From NCBI GenBank assembly GCA_902810075.1, contig LR778135.1, positions 1,488,001-1,552,000 of the forward strand: 64,000 bases of DNA, given 5' to 3'. Shown piece by piece: positions 23,141 to 32,642 of this stretch. Both the position numbers and the translations under genes were made by a program. Under the pieces are notes generated by a model, which searched no databases, was not told the DNA's origin, and saw only the letters and a list, made by a program, of their open reading frames with translations. This DNA is from Ruminococcaceae bacterium BL-6. GTDB taxonomy: Bacteria > Bacillota > Clostridia > Oscillospirales > Acutalibacteraceae. Position 1 is the first letter of the stretch. Every line of letters starts with the position of its first letter.

Positions 23141-24364
23141 ATGAATTACAACACCATCCCGGAGGCGCTGGATGCTCTGCGCTCGGGAAAAATCGTCCTT
23201 GTCACGGATGATAAAAATCGGGAAAATGAAGGGGATCTGATTTGTGCCGCTCAATTCGCGTCCTGTGAAAATGTAAATTTTATGGCGACAAACGCAAAAG
23301 GGCTGATCTGCATGCCCATGGATGAAAAGCTGGCCCATAAGCTCGGGCTGACGCCGATGGTTTCTGAAAACACGGATAATCATTCGACCGCGTTCACGGT
23401 TTCCATCGACCATGCGGACACGTCAACCGGAATTTCCGCGGCGGAGCGATCCGTTACCGCCATGAAATGTGTGGAGGATGACGCAAAGCCGGAAAATTTT
23501 CGGAAGCCCGGCCACATGTTCCCGCTTATTGCAAGGCGCGGCGGCGTCCTGGTGCGCGGCGGCCATACCGAGGCGGCCGTCGACCTGATGCGTCTGGCCG
23601 GGCTCAGAAAATGCGGTCTTTGCTGTGAGATCATGGCGGGGGATGGGCATATGATGCGCACGCCTCAGCTGATGGATTTTGCGGAGAAGCACCATCTCGT
23701 CTTTATCACGATCCACGACCTGCAGGATTACTGCCGGCGCCATGACAAGCATGTGGTCCATATGGCGTCCGCCAGGCTTCCCACCGTTTACGGCGATTTC
23801 CAGATCCACGGATATGTCAACGATTTGACCGGGGAGCATCATGTCGCTCTGGTGAAAGGGGATGTGGGAAACGGGGAAAATCTTTTGTGCCGCGTCCATT
23901 CGGAGTGCCTGACAGGCGACGTGTTCGGCTCTCTGCGCTGCGACTGCGGACAGCAGCTCAAGGCGGCGATGAAACAGATCCAGAAAGAGGGGCGCGGGAT
24001 TCTTCTGTACATGAGCCAGGAAGGCCGCGGGATCGGATTGATCAATAAATTGAAGGCTTATGAGCTGCAGGAAAAGGGCCGCGACACGGTGGAGGCAAAT
24101 CTGGAACTGGGCTTTGCGCCGGATTTGAGGGAATACTGGATCGGCGCGCAGATTTTACAGGATTTGGGCGCTAAGACGATCCGTCTGCTGACCAATAACC
24201 CGAGCAAAATTTACGGCCTTGACGGGTTTGGAGTGGAAATCACAGAAAGGTTGCCGATCGAAATCCCGCCCCGGGAAGAGGACGCCTTTTATCTGAAAAC
24301 AAAAGAAGAGAAAATGGGCCACCTGTTTTCCTATAAATATCGAATCGGTTCCAATGGAAGGTAG
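23141..24364 (+). CDS. ribBA: RibBA, DHBP synthase / GTP cyclohydrolase II
   Basis: Fused enzyme of 407 residues. The N-terminal 200 residues are 3,4-dihydroxy-2-butanone 4-phosphate synthase ([33 protein letters not shown]). The C-terminal part is GTP cyclohydrolase II with the zinc cysteines in [20 protein letters not shown] and QEGRGIGL. It supplies both precursors of lumazine. Start ATG 23141, 12 bp after ribE. Confidence 0.96.
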   Translation: MNYNTIPEALDALRSGKIVLVTDDKNRENEGDLICAAQFASCENVNFMATNAKGLICMPMDEKLAHKLGLTPMVSENTDNHSTAFTVSIDHADTSTGISAAERSVTAMKCVEDDAKPENFRKPGHMFPLIARRGGVLVRGGHTEAAVDLMRLAGLRKCGLCCEIMAGDGHMMRTPQLMDFAEKHHLVFITIHDLQDYCRRHDKHVVHMASARLPTVYGDFQIHGYVNDLTGEHHVALVKGDVGNGENLLCRVHSECLTGDVFGSLRCDCGQQLKAAMKQIQKEGRGILLYMSQEGRGIGLINKLKAYELQEKGRDTVEANLELGFAPDLREYWIGAQILQDLGAKTIRLLTNNPSKIYGLDGFGVEITERLPIEIPPREEDAFYLKTKEEKMGHLFSYKYRIGSNGR

Positions 24365-24488
24365 AGCGGTTCTTCTTTTCCCGCTCAAGCGGAGAGAAGA
24401 TTCGGCCATGCAATCTACAGTAATTTCACTTACAATTGCGGAGCTGGATTTATTTCTATAAAAGAATTTTTTACAGGAGGAAATCGTC

Positions 24489-24953
24489 ATGAAAATAATG
24501 GAAGGAAAAGTAGTCGCCGATCACGTAAAAATCGCGATCGTCGCTTCCCGGTTCAACGAGTTCATCGTAAAAAGGCTTTTCGACGGCGCCGTGGACGGCC
24601 TGGTGCGTCACGGGGTATCGGACGACGACATTACGGCGGCCTGGGTGCCGGGGGCGTTTGAAATTCCGCTGGCCGCGGAAAAAATGGCCCAGTCCGGCCA
24701 TTACGACGCCGTGATCTGCGTCGGCGCCGTGATACGCGGGTCGACTTCCCATTATGAGTATGTTTGTGCCGAAGTGGCGAAAGGAATCGCGCATGTCACG
24801 CTGGAAAGCAAAATCCCCGTGATCTTTGGAGTACTGACCACGGAGAACATCGAACAGGCGATTCAGCGCGCCGGATCAAAATCCGGAAACAAAGGATACG
24901 ACGCGGCTCTTTCGGCGATTGAAATGGTCAATCTGATCCGTCAGATTAAATAA
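24489..24953 (+). CDS. ribH: Lumazine synthase
   Basis: 6,7-dimethyl-8-ribityllumazine synthase of 154 residues, likely forming the usual capsid-like shell. Motifs: [76 protein letters not shown] precedes ATG 24489. A 124-bp gap after ribBA holds no gene; operon membership is assumed from order. Confidence 0.96.
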   Translation: MKIMEGKVVADHVKIAIVASRFNEFIVKRLFDGAVDGLVRHGVSDDDITAAWVPGAFEIPLAAEKMAQSGHYDAVICVGAVIRGSTSHYEYVCAEVAKGIAHVTLESKIPVIFGVLTTENIEQAIQRAGSKSGNKGYDAALSAIEMVNLIRQIK

Positions 24954-24957
24954 AAAG

Positions 24958-24981
24958 AGAGCTTTCCTTTTTGGAAAGCTC
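24958..24981 (-). terminator. Hairpin between ribH and the CRISPR array
   Basis: GAGCTTTCC-TTTTT-GGAAAGCTC. T-rich sequence follows only on the minus strand (CTCTTTTTATTT), so it would best stop minus-strand transcripts coming through the CRISPR array. Confidence 0.55.
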
Positions 24982-25034
24982 AACAAGAACAGGCTTCGCA
25001 CAGGAGCGGCAGCGGTCTGGCGGTGCCGCAACAG

Positions 25035-25992
25035 ATTTTAATCCGCGCTCCTCTGTGGGAGCGACCTGGTGCCAGCATGGGCCGGCAGGGTTATTTCAAA
25101 TTTCAAATCCACACTTCCGCGAGGAAATGACCCGCTATCAGCCTGAAGAGTAGCCTTGAATTAAGTATTTCAATCCACACTTCTGCGCGGAAGCGACCCA
25201 GCCGAACCGAAGCGTCCCCAATGGTCGCATAAGTTTCAATCCACATTTCCGCGCAGAAATGACCCTCCGCCCGATGGACATTGATATTAAGTTCATCAGG
25301 TTTCAATCCACATTTCCGCGCAGAAATGACCATATACAGGCCATGGAATCCGCCACGAGCCACCGGTTTCAATCCACATTTCCGCGCAGAAATGACCCTC
25401 TTTTCGTCACCTTTGCCAACACCGGTATATAGTTTCAATCCACATTTCCGCGCAGAAATGACCCATCGCTCCAGGCGATCTCAATATCGAGCACTGGGTT
25501 TCAATCCACATTTCCGCGCAGAAATGACCCCCCGCGTGCTCTTTTCAGACGAATATTCCAACATGTTTCAATCCACATTTCCGCGCAGAAATGACCCTTC
25601 TAAAGCCATTGTACAGCGGGAAGGGATAGAGTTTCAATCCACATTTCCGCGCAGAAATGACCTCGGATATTCATTCCCTGTCCATTGGTTCAAGCCGTTT
25701 CAATCCACATTTCCGCGCAGAAATGACCCCCCTCGGATGAGGATTTGCCGTTTTAGCGAGGTGTTTCAATCCACATTTCCGCGCAGAAATGACCCTGGGC
25801 CGTAACAATGTCTTGAATAGATTTTCTGTTTCAATCCACATTTCCGCGCAGAAATGACCTCTATGCGATTGCTGGGATCGTCGGAGTATCTGCGTTTCAA
25901 TCCACATTTCCGCGCAGAAATGACCCAGCAGATGCGTAAGTTCCGGTTTCGAGCGGTTGTGTTTCAATCCACATTTCCGCGCAGAAATGACC
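25035..25992 (-). CRISPR. CRISPR array, type I-C-like repeat, 15 repeats (3 degenerate)
   Basis: Repeats of 32 bp at 25233, 25300, 25366, 25432, 25498, 25565, 25631, 25697, 25763, 25828, 25894 and 25961 are identical (plus strand begins GTTTCAATCCACATTTCC). Degenerate units start at 25035, 25100 (33 bp) and 25167. The 14 spacers are 33-35 bp and all different. On the minus strand the repeat ends GTGGATTGAAAC, the type I-C signature, with stem CATTTC/GAAATG. Decayed units at the low-coordinate end mark it as the old (trailer) end, so the leader is at about 26.0 kb and transcription runs on the minus strand. No cas gene is in the window. Confidence 0.95.
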
Positions 25993-26572
25993 AGCAAAAT
26001 CAGCCAAATAGTCAGAACGTTTTTATATAATTAATATAAGTTTCTCTGCTGATACAAAAGCATCAGCAGATATTTTTGAAAATCCAGTCGTAAATAGCGA
26101 TAAAGCTGTGTTGGAATTTGGTGCGAAACATCACGTCAAACTATGTGCGCTTCCATTCCGCACTTAAGGGAATCATGCTTTTCTTACCCATTTTTTTACC
26201 CAGAGGTCATCACTTTATTCCGCTTATCGTTTTAATCCGATCTTGCTTTGGCCGGCGAAAGAAAAGCAGACGGCGGCGGGACGTTCAAGGGCCCTTTTCT
26301 TTGGCGGCTCCCGCCCGCAAGTTTTCCAGCTTGTTTCCGGCGTCCTTTAAAATAACCTGAACAGCCCGGCAGGAACCATCCAGGTACCGTTTCTGAACGC
26401 GCCGCGACATCATCCATGCAGCCTTCCTTATCATCTTTTCATGATTATTCCATATTTAAGATATCATACCCGCAGCATGAAGTCAACCGAACCCGCGGCC
26501 GCGCGGAATAAGGAGCTTCCAGAAAAACGTTTCTGAATTGACTCTTAGGGCTGGAAGGACCTCACGTGATGT
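25993..26572. other. CRISPR leader side and gene-poor gap
   Basis: About 580 bp without a supported gene. The first 50 bp are AT-rich (TTTTTATATAATTAATATAAG) and are the probable CRISPR leader. A hairpin CTGCTGAT-N8-ATCAGCAG follows at about 26045-26068. Short open frames at 26118-26360 (+) and 26232-26417 (-) have no ribosome binding site and basic, repetitive composition; I do not accept them. This could be the scar of lost cas genes, but no cas remnant is visible. Confidence 0.5.
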
Positions 26573-26600
26573 TTGCTTAAAGTTTGTAACTTTATATAAT
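26573..26600 (+). promoter_or_regulatory. Promoter ahead of the truncated ABC ATPase
   Basis: TTGCTT (26573-26578), 16-bp spacer, TATAAT (26595-26600), within an inverted repeat TGCTTAA / TTAAGCA. Confidence 0.5.
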
Positions 26601-26661
26601 TAAGCATGAAAATGTATTTACAAATTAGGATTAATAGGATATATTTAATAACTGTCGGGCA

Positions 26662-27051
26662 ATGAAAGCCGTCGACCATATCTCCTTTGAAATCTACAAA
26701 GGGGAAACGGTCGGAGTGGTGGGGGAAAGCGGATGCGGAAAATCCACCTTGGGAAGATGCCTGGTCAATCTGTATGAGGCGACCGGCGGAGACGTCTATT
26801 TCAAAGGGGTGAATCTGAAAAAATATCGAAAACAGCCCTTAAAAAAGAAACTCTGTCAGAATGCGCAGATGATTTTCCAAAATCTGTATGCGCCGCTGAA
26901 TCCAAGAATGACGGTGAAGGAAATCGTCGGCGAAGGAATCAAATTATACCACAGGCATATTACCGATGCGGCAAAAGAAATCTGTAAACGGGAAACCCCC
27001 GAAAGGAAAGAGGTCATAAAGGGGCATTATGTTTCCTGCCACTTATATTGA
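26662..27051 (+). pseudogene. Truncated oligopeptide ABC transporter ATPase (OppF/DppF-like)
   Basis: 129-residue remnant of a peptide-import ATPase. Walker A GESGCGKST and the Q-loop region MIFQNLYAPLNPRMTVKEIVGEG are present, but the ABC signature, Walker B and H-loop are missing. The sequence breaks off after ICKRETPERKEV into unrelated residues. The N-terminus also starts late (MKAVDHISFEIYKGE) compared with full-length OppF. It cannot be functional. A deletion joined its stump to the region upstream of the lyase gene. Confidence 0.85.
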
Positions 27052-27083
27052 CTCCATTCATAAAATTCTAAGAAGGTAAAAAA

Positions 27084-28262
27084 ATGTACAATTTCAATCC
27101 GATTCCCGGAAGGACCGGGCGGGGCACCGCAAAATGGAATGCCATGAGGGCGGAATGCCCCGAAGTCAGCGACGACATTGTGCCGTTTTCCATCGCAGAT
27201 ATGGAATTGTGGAACGCGCCGGAGATTACAGCGGCGATCAGGGATTATCTTGAGACACAGCCGCTGTGTTACCCAAGGCCGACGGAAAGCTATTACGCTT
27301 CTGTTTGCAGCTGGATGAAGCGAAGACACGCTTGGAACGTTCAGCCGGAATGGATCGTGCAGTTCGGGGGCGTTGTCCCCGCCCTGTTCGCGCTGGTGGA
27401 GCTTCTGACCGATTTGAGCGACGGCGTCATCCTTCTGACGCCGTGCTATCCGCCGTTTTATGAAGCGGTGAACGGTCGCAGGCTGGTCGACGTGCCGCTG
27501 AAAGAACAGGACCAGTCCTATGTCATCGACTATGACGCGCTGGAATCGGCGGCAAAGGACCCGGACAACAAGCTGATCATCCTGAGCAATCCCCATAATC
27601 CCGTTGGCAGGGTATGGTCCGGGGATGAATTGGAAAAGATCTCGGAAATCTGCCTGCGCAATCAGGTATTTGTGATTTCGGATGAAATTCACGGGGATCT
27701 GATTTTCCCGGGCTACCGGCACACCTGTTACGCCACCGTCTCCGACGAAGCGCTTCATCATTGCGCCGTCTGCACCGCCCCGAGCAAAACGTTCAACTTG
27801 GCCGGCCTGCAGACCTCCAGTATTATCATTGAGAATGAAGAGGTGAGAAGAAGGTTACATAATTTAATGAAAAGGCGCGGCTTTTCGTCTCTGAACAGCG
27901 TCGGGTATGTGGCGGCGGAAGCGGCCTACACAAAGGGCGAGCCATGGCTGGAAGAGCTGATTCAGCACTTGGAAAAGAACCGCCGTTTCCTCCATTCGTT
28001 TTTGCGGGAAAATATTCCCGAAATCAAGCCGTTCCGCCTGGAGGGCACCTATCTTCAGTGGCTTGACTGCCGTGGTTTGGGGCTCGACGAGCAGAGCCGG
28101 GCGCGTTTTATGCGGGAAAAAGCGCGGATGTTCTGGGATGAAGGGTATCATTTCGGAACAAATGGAAAAGGCTTTGCACGGCTGAATATCGCGTGCCCCA
28201 CGGTGATTTTGCAGGCGGCTTTGGAGCGCCTGGAAAAAGCGGTAAAGGAGAACCTTCGTTAA
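27084..28262 (+). CDS. PatB/MalY-type PLP C-S lyase or aminotransferase
   Basis: Fold-type I PLP enzyme of 392 residues, cystathionine beta-lyase PatB/MalY group. Motifs: VPFSIADMELWNAPEI (substrate loop), SNPHNPVGRVW, FVISDEIHGDL, and the Schiff-base Lys in APSKTFNLAGLQTS. Expected reaction: cleavage of cystathionine or cysteine to pyruvate, ammonia and thiol. AGAAGGT precedes ATG 27084. A terminator follows. The exact substrate cannot be told from sequence. Confidence 0.9.
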   Translation: MYNFNPIPGRTGRGTAKWNAMRAECPEVSDDIVPFSIADMELWNAPEITAAIRDYLETQPLCYPRPTESYYASVCSWMKRRHAWNVQPEWIVQFGGVVPALFALVELLTDLSDGVILLTPCYPPFYEAVNGRRLVDVPLKEQDQSYVIDYDALESAAKDPDNKLIILSNPHNPVGRVWSGDELEKISEICLRNQVFVISDEIHGDLIFPGYRHTCYATVSDEALHHCAVCTAPSKTFNLAGLQTSSIIIENEEVRRRLHNLMKRRGFSSLNSVGYVAAEAAYTKGEPWLEELIQHLEKNRRFLHSFLRENIPEIKPFRLEGTYLQWLDCRGLGLDEQSRARFMREKARMFWDEGYHFGTNGKGFARLNIACPTVILQAALERLEKAVKENLR

Positions 28263-28314
28263 AAATATAATCGGAAAAATGGAAGTAAAACAGAAGGTTA
28301 TGTTTCAAAATAGG

Positions 28315-28354
28315 AAAGGCGGTATCGGAAGTTTGGCTCCATACCGCTTTTTCT
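28315..28354 (+). terminator. Intrinsic terminator after the PatB-like gene
   Basis: AAAGGCGGTAT / ATACCGCTTT with a 15-nt loop and a TTTTTCTTTT tail. Confidence 0.85.
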
Positions 28355-28426
28355 TTTATTGTCCGGCAATGAGCGAGGTAAATCAAAAAATGCAACATTT
28401 ATCCATAAATATGATACATTTCCTTC

Positions 28427-28455
28427 TTGCAAGGCCGTTTTTGGCGGAATAGAAT
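28427..28455 (+). promoter_or_regulatory. Promoter of the galKTE operon
   Basis: TTGCAA (28427-28432), 17-bp spacer, TAGAAT (28450-28455), about 46 bp before the galK start. Confidence 0.55.
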
Positions 28456-28500
28456 AAAATTATAAAATACGAAAGCATCGTGAAGGGAGGGGAAATACCG

Positions 28501-29778
28501 GTGTTGTCTGCACAGGTAAAGGAACAGCTTGCGCTCGGCAGGTATGATGAAATCTTAAGTTATGTCTGCGGCAAAGAAACGGTGCCATACCGCAGCCGCC
28601 TGATCCGGGCGGTGGAGGCTTTTGAAGCCCGTTTCGGCGAGGGCCGTGAAATTTCCATCTTCAGCGCCCCAGGCCGGACGGAGGTGGGAGGCAACCATAC
28701 AGATCACCAACGTGGGCGAGTGCTGGCGGCCAGCATCAATTTGGACGTGATCGCCGTTGTCGCTAAAAACGGGGATAGCCGTATCAGGATCAAATCCGAG
28801 GGCTATCCCGAAGATATTCTGCGCGCGGAGGATCTGGAAGTGAAGCCGGAGGAGAAAGGCCGTTCGGCTGCGCTGGTCCGCGGGATCCTCGCCGGATTCC
28901 GTGCGCTCGGTTACTCGGTAGGCGGGTTTGACACCTACACGGTTTCCAGCGTGCTGCCCGGCTCCGGGCTTTCCTCCTCCGCGGCGTTTGAAGTGCTGAT
29001 CGGCACCGTCGTGAACAGCCTGTACTGCGGTGGGAGGGAAAGCGCGCTGAAAATCGCGCAGATCGGCCAACACGCGGAGAACGTCTATTTCGGAAAGCCC
29101 TGCGGCCTGATGGATCAGACCGCAAGCTCGGTGGGCGGCCTGATCGCCATCGATTTCCGCAATGCGGAGCAGCCGGAGGTGGAGAAGATCGGGTTCGACT
29201 TTTCGCGCTGCGGCTGTTCGCTGTGCATCATCGACACGGCGGGAAGCCACGCCGACCTGACGCCCGACTATGCCGCGATTCCCGCTGAGATGAAGCGGGT
29301 CGCCGCTTTTTTCGGGAAAGAGGTCCTGTCCCAGGTCGGCGAGGATGAATTTTACGCCGATATCAGATCGCTGCGCGCGAAAACGGGCGACCGCGCCGTG
29401 CTGCGCGCGATCCACTTTTTCGGGGAGAACGCGCGGGTGGGGAAGGAAGTGGAGGCGCTGAAGGCGGGCGACTTCGGAACCTTCCAGAAGCTGGTCGTAG
29501 AAAGCGGATATTCCTCTTACATGTATCTGCAGAACGTATTTTCCCCCTCCCATGTGCAGGAACAGGGGGTTTCGCTGGCGCTGGCGCTCTGCGAGCGGCT
29601 GCTCCGGCCCGTCGGCGGCGCGTACCGCGTGCACGGGGGCGGCTTCGCCGGAACGGTGCAGGCTTTTGTTCCGGATGGGTGTCTCCCGGAATTCGTCAAA
29701 ACCATGGAGGCCGCGTTGGGGAAGGGAAGCTGCCACACGCTTTCCATCCGCCCCGCCGGCGGAATCCGGATCCTATAG
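28501..29778 (+). CDS. galK: Galactokinase
   Basis: GHMP kinase of 425 residues that phosphorylates galactose at C1. Motifs: the galactokinase signature GRTEVGGNHTDHQ near residue 60, the ATP loop LPGSGLSSSAAFE, and the C-terminal VHGGGFAGTVQAF. The start is GTG 28501, placed 8 bp after AAGGGAGGGG; the frame also begins with a GTG at 28480 inside that site. First gene of a Leloir-pathway operon galK-galT-galE. Confidence 0.94.
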   Translation: MLSAQVKEQLALGRYDEILSYVCGKETVPYRSRLIRAVEAFEARFGEGREISIFSAPGRTEVGGNHTDHQRGRVLAASINLDVIAVVAKNGDSRIRIKSEGYPEDILRAEDLEVKPEEKGRSAALVRGILAGFRALGYSVGGFDTYTVSSVLPGSGLSSSAAFEVLIGTVVNSLYCGGRESALKIAQIGQHAENVYFGKPCGLMDQTASSVGGLIAIDFRNAEQPEVEKIGFDFSRCGCSLCIIDTAGSHADLTPDYAAIPAEMKRVAAFFGKEVLSQVGEDEFYADIRSLRAKTGDRAVLRAIHFFGENARVGKEVEALKAGDFGTFQKLVVESGYSSYMYLQNVFSPSHVQEQGVSLALALCERLLRPVGGAYRVHGGGFAGTVQAFVPDGCLPEFVKTMEAALGKGSCHTLSIRPAGGIRIL

Positions 29779-29856
29779 ATTCCGGAAATTCCCGCCCCGG
29801 AGCTTCGCCGTGCGCGGCGGAAAATCATCAAAGCTTTTACAGGAGGTTTCAATCCA

Positions 29857-30843
29857 TTGGCTGAATTAAGATGGAATCCATTGATAAAGGATTGGGTCAT
29901 GATCGCGTCGAACCGGCAGAACCGGCCCCAGATGCCCAAGGATTATTGCCCGTTTTGCCCTTCTTTCGGCAACGTCCCGGAATATGAGGTACTGGAATAT
30001 GACAACGACTTTCCCGCCCTTTCCCAGGATCCGCCCGAGCCCGACGACGTGGCCACCGATTTTTTCAAGGTCAGGCCGAGCTATGGGAAGTGCGAGATCA
30101 TCCTCTACTCTCCCGGGCATACCGTCACGCTGCCGGAGCTGTCCGACGCGCATATGAAAAAGCTGGTCGACCTGTGGTGCGAGCGGTTCCGGGCCATCGC
30201 CTCGGATCAAAAAATCAAATACGTGTTTCCGTTTGAAAACCGCGGCGAGCTGGTGGGTGTCACCATGCCGCACCCTCACGGCCAGATCTACGGCTACTCT
30301 TTCCTTCCCAAAAAGCTGCAGTTGGAGACATCCGCGGCAAAAGAGTATTATGGGGAAAAGCATTCGTGCCTGTTCTGCAGCCTGCTGGAAAACGAGCGCA
30401 GGGAGGGAAAACGCATCATCTTCCGGAACGGCCATTTCACCGTATTCCTCCCTTTCTTTACCGAATATCCCTATGGCGTCTATATCCTTTCAAACCGGCA
30501 TACGCCGTATATGACGGAATTAAGCGAGGAGGAGAAATTTTCCCTCGGCGTGACGATCCGCGACGTGGCCGGAATGCTCGACAGCCTGTTCGGCTATCGG
30601 TTTCCCTATATGATGTGCATGCATAACGCGCCGGTCAACCTGGGGGATTATTCAAAGGATTTTCACTTTCACATCGAATTTTTCCCGCCGATGCGCAGTG
30701 CGGACAAGCAAAAATTCAACGCGTCCAGTGAAACCGGCGCCTGGGCCAGCTGCAATCCCACCTGCCCGGAAGAAACCGCAAAAGAGCTTCGCGCGGCATA
30801 CGAACGCTTTCGTGCCAGAACCGAAAGGAGAAGTTTGAAATGA
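29857..30843 (+). CDS. galT: Galactose-1-phosphate uridylyltransferase
   Basis: GalT of 328 residues, which swaps UMP from UDP-glucose to galactose-1-phosphate. The active-site HxHxQ is in MPHPHGQIYGY; zinc-type CxxC pairs are in CPFCPS and CLFCSL; HFHIEFFPP forms the second metal site. The start is TTG 29857 with AGGAGG upstream. It overlaps galE by ATGA. The 78-bp gap after galK has no promoter that I can see. Confidence 0.94.
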   Translation: MAELRWNPLIKDWVMIASNRQNRPQMPKDYCPFCPSFGNVPEYEVLEYDNDFPALSQDPPEPDDVATDFFKVRPSYGKCEIILYSPGHTVTLPELSDAHMKKLVDLWCERFRAIASDQKIKYVFPFENRGELVGVTMPHPHGQIYGYSFLPKKLQLETSAAKEYYGEKHSCLFCSLLENERREGKRIIFRNGHFTVFLPFFTEYPYGVYILSNRHTPYMTELSEEEKFSLGVTIRDVAGMLDSLFGYRFPYMMCMHNAPVNLGDYSKDFHFHIEFFPPMRSADKQKFNASSETGAWASCNPTCPEETAKELRAAYERFRARTERRSLK

Positions 30844-31859
30844 AAATACTGGTTACCGGCGGCGCGGGCTATATCGGCTCGCATACCTGCATCGAGCTGC
30901 TGAACAGCGGATATGAAATCGTTGTGATGGACAACTACAGCAACTCTTCGCCCGACGTGCTCCGGGTGGTGGAAGAGCTGACCGGAAAGACCTTTCCGGC
31001 ATATGAATGCGACATGCTGGATGAAAAAGGGTTTGAAAAAATATTCCGGGAGCAGGAAATCGGCGCCGTCATCCATTTCGCCGGGCTGAAGGCGGTCGGC
31101 GAATCGGTGGAGAAGCCGCTGGAATATTACCACAACAACCTGACGGGAACCATCCACCTGCTGCGCCTGATGAAGCGGTACGGCGTCCGGAAGCTGGTGT
31201 TCAGCTCCTCCGCGACGGTGTACGGCCTCCACAATCCCATCCCCTATCGGGAGGACATGCCGACCGCGGCCTCTAATCCGTACGGGATGACCAAGATGAT
31301 GATCGAATTCATTCTCCGGGACCTCTGCTTTGCGGAAAAGGACTGGAAAGTCGCGCTTTTGCGCTACTTTAACCCCATTGGGGCCCATGAAAGCGGGCGC
31401 ATCGGGGAAAATCCAAATGGGATTCCGAACAATCTGATGCCTTACATCATGAAGGTCGCGGTAGGGGAGCTTCCCTGCCTGAACGTGTACGGAGGCGACT
31501 ACCCGACCGCGGACGGCACCGGCGTGCGCGATTACATCCATGTATGCGATCTGGCGCAGGGGCACCTGAAGGCGCTGGAAAAACTGAATCAGCTCCAGGG
31601 CGCGCGTGCCTACAATCTGGGCACCGGAAGGGGAAGCAGTGTTCTCGACGTGGTTCACGCGTTTGAAAGGGCTAGCGGCGTCAAAATCAACTACAGGATC
31701 GCCCCGCGCCGGCCGGGGGATCTTGCCGAATACTACGCGGATGTTTCCAGGGCGAAGCGGGAGCTCAACTGGGAGGCAAAGCGCTCGCTGGACGATATGT
31801 GCCGCGACAGCTGGAATTTCATCAAAAATCAGAAAGAGCAAAACGCTCCGCACGAATGA
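30840..31859 (+). CDS. galE: UDP-glucose 4-epimerase
   Basis: NAD-dependent SDR epimerase of 339 residues. The NAD site is TGGAGYIGSH at the N-terminus; SSSATVYG and YGMTK carry the catalytic Ser/Thr and YxxxK; the NPIGAHESGRIGENP block is specific to GalE. It completes the Leloir pathway with galK and galT and is translationally coupled to galT. A terminator lies about 70 bp downstream. Confidence 0.95.
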   Translation: MKILVTGGAGYIGSHTCIELLNSGYEIVVMDNYSNSSPDVLRVVEELTGKTFPAYECDMLDEKGFEKIFREQEIGAVIHFAGLKAVGESVEKPLEYYHNNLTGTIHLLRLMKRYGVRKLVFSSSATVYGLHNPIPYREDMPTAASNPYGMTKMMIEFILRDLCFAEKDWKVALLRYFNPIGAHESGRIGENPNGIPNNLMPYIMKVAVGELPCLNVYGGDYPTADGTGVRDYIHVCDLAQGHLKALEKLNQLQGARAYNLGTGRGSSVLDVVHAFERASGVKINYRIAPRRPGDLAEYYADVSRAKRELNWEAKRSLDDMCRDSWNFIKNQKEQNAPHE

Positions 31860-31927
31860 ATTTGTTTGATCAAAACGTGTGCCTGCCGCCGATGGAAAGC
31901 AGCGGGCGCCGAACATATGAGAATAGC

Positions 31928-31976
31928 AACGGCTCGCTGATCCATGACGGAAAAGCGGGCCGTTTATTTTTGGAAA
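31928..31976 (+). terminator. Terminator of galKTE
   Basis: AACGGCTCGCT / AGCGGGCCGTT (one G-U) with a loop of about 16 nt and a TATTTTT tail. Confidence 0.7.
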
Positions 31977-32642
31977 ATACCGTGTTGGGGAAATGCTTTT
32001 GGACTGTGGGAATATTGAAAAAAATCCGGCGTAAAATTGAGGTGCCCTCATAAAGTCAGACGAAGATGAAGAAAGAGGGATTTCCATTTTCTTCTATGAG
32101 AAAAATATCCATAGATGCACTTCCGGCGTTGCAGCTGATCGGCAAAAGCCGGAAATTTTCCAAAAATGCTCCTTGAAATGAATTTTTACAAATAAACAAT
32201 TCATAAATTTGAACTTTATAAAACAAAATTAAAATAAATTGATTTTTTAAAAATTATTCTGAAATGGAAGTTGACAAATGATTCATAAAGTGCTTTAATA
32301 GACGCAAATGAAAAAGCGATAGCATTTCCAAGCTGAGATGCAGAATCTGTTTTTGTTCCTCCCCTCCAAAGGCGGGGAGGAACAAATCCGGGTTCGCAAT
32401 CATAGGTGGAATTGTCGTAGAAACAAATCCGGCTGAAAATATCACAGCGAATGATTCGATTTATGGAGCCCGGTTTTCCACCGGTTTCCAAGTAATGAGG
32501 ATCCCATGCGTTGCACATTCTGCAATCCTGGGGTCCTTTTTGTTTATTTTCGGTATCCTGGCTTTCAGCCTTGATATATTCTGCCGGCGGGCAGAAGGCG
32601 AATCCGAAAGGATTCTAAAAAATCAATCAGGAGGTGTTCTTT
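31977..32642. other. Gap between galE and the D-aminoacylase gene
   Basis: About 670 bp without an accepted gene. It holds an AT-rich stretch (32160-32280), the fold-back element at 32317-32417, and a hairpin at 32499-32541 (GGATCCC / GGGGTCC, then TTTTTG) that could end a small RNA or an upstream transcript. Confidence 0.5.
32317..32417 (+). repeat. Fold-back element, family 1, copy A
   Basis: About 100-bp imperfect inverted repeat. Centre: GTTCCTCCCC / GGGGAGGAAC hairpin; flanks GATGCAGAATCTG and ACAAATCCGGGTTCGCAATC; ends CATTTCCA / TGGAATTG. Best-paired copy in the core. Confidence 0.75.

Noticed and set aside
25103..25997. Open frames running through the CRISPR array in both directions
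   Set aside because: They are translations of the repeat (FNPHFRAEMT, HFCAEMWIET) and not genes.
26118..26417. Two opposed short frames next to the CRISPR leader
   Set aside because: No ribosome binding site; they overlap each other on opposite strands with low-complexity basic residues.
31856..32053. Small frame (about 65 codons) overlapping the galE stop
   Set aside because: The galKTE terminator hairpin lies inside it, and the composition is not protein-like.
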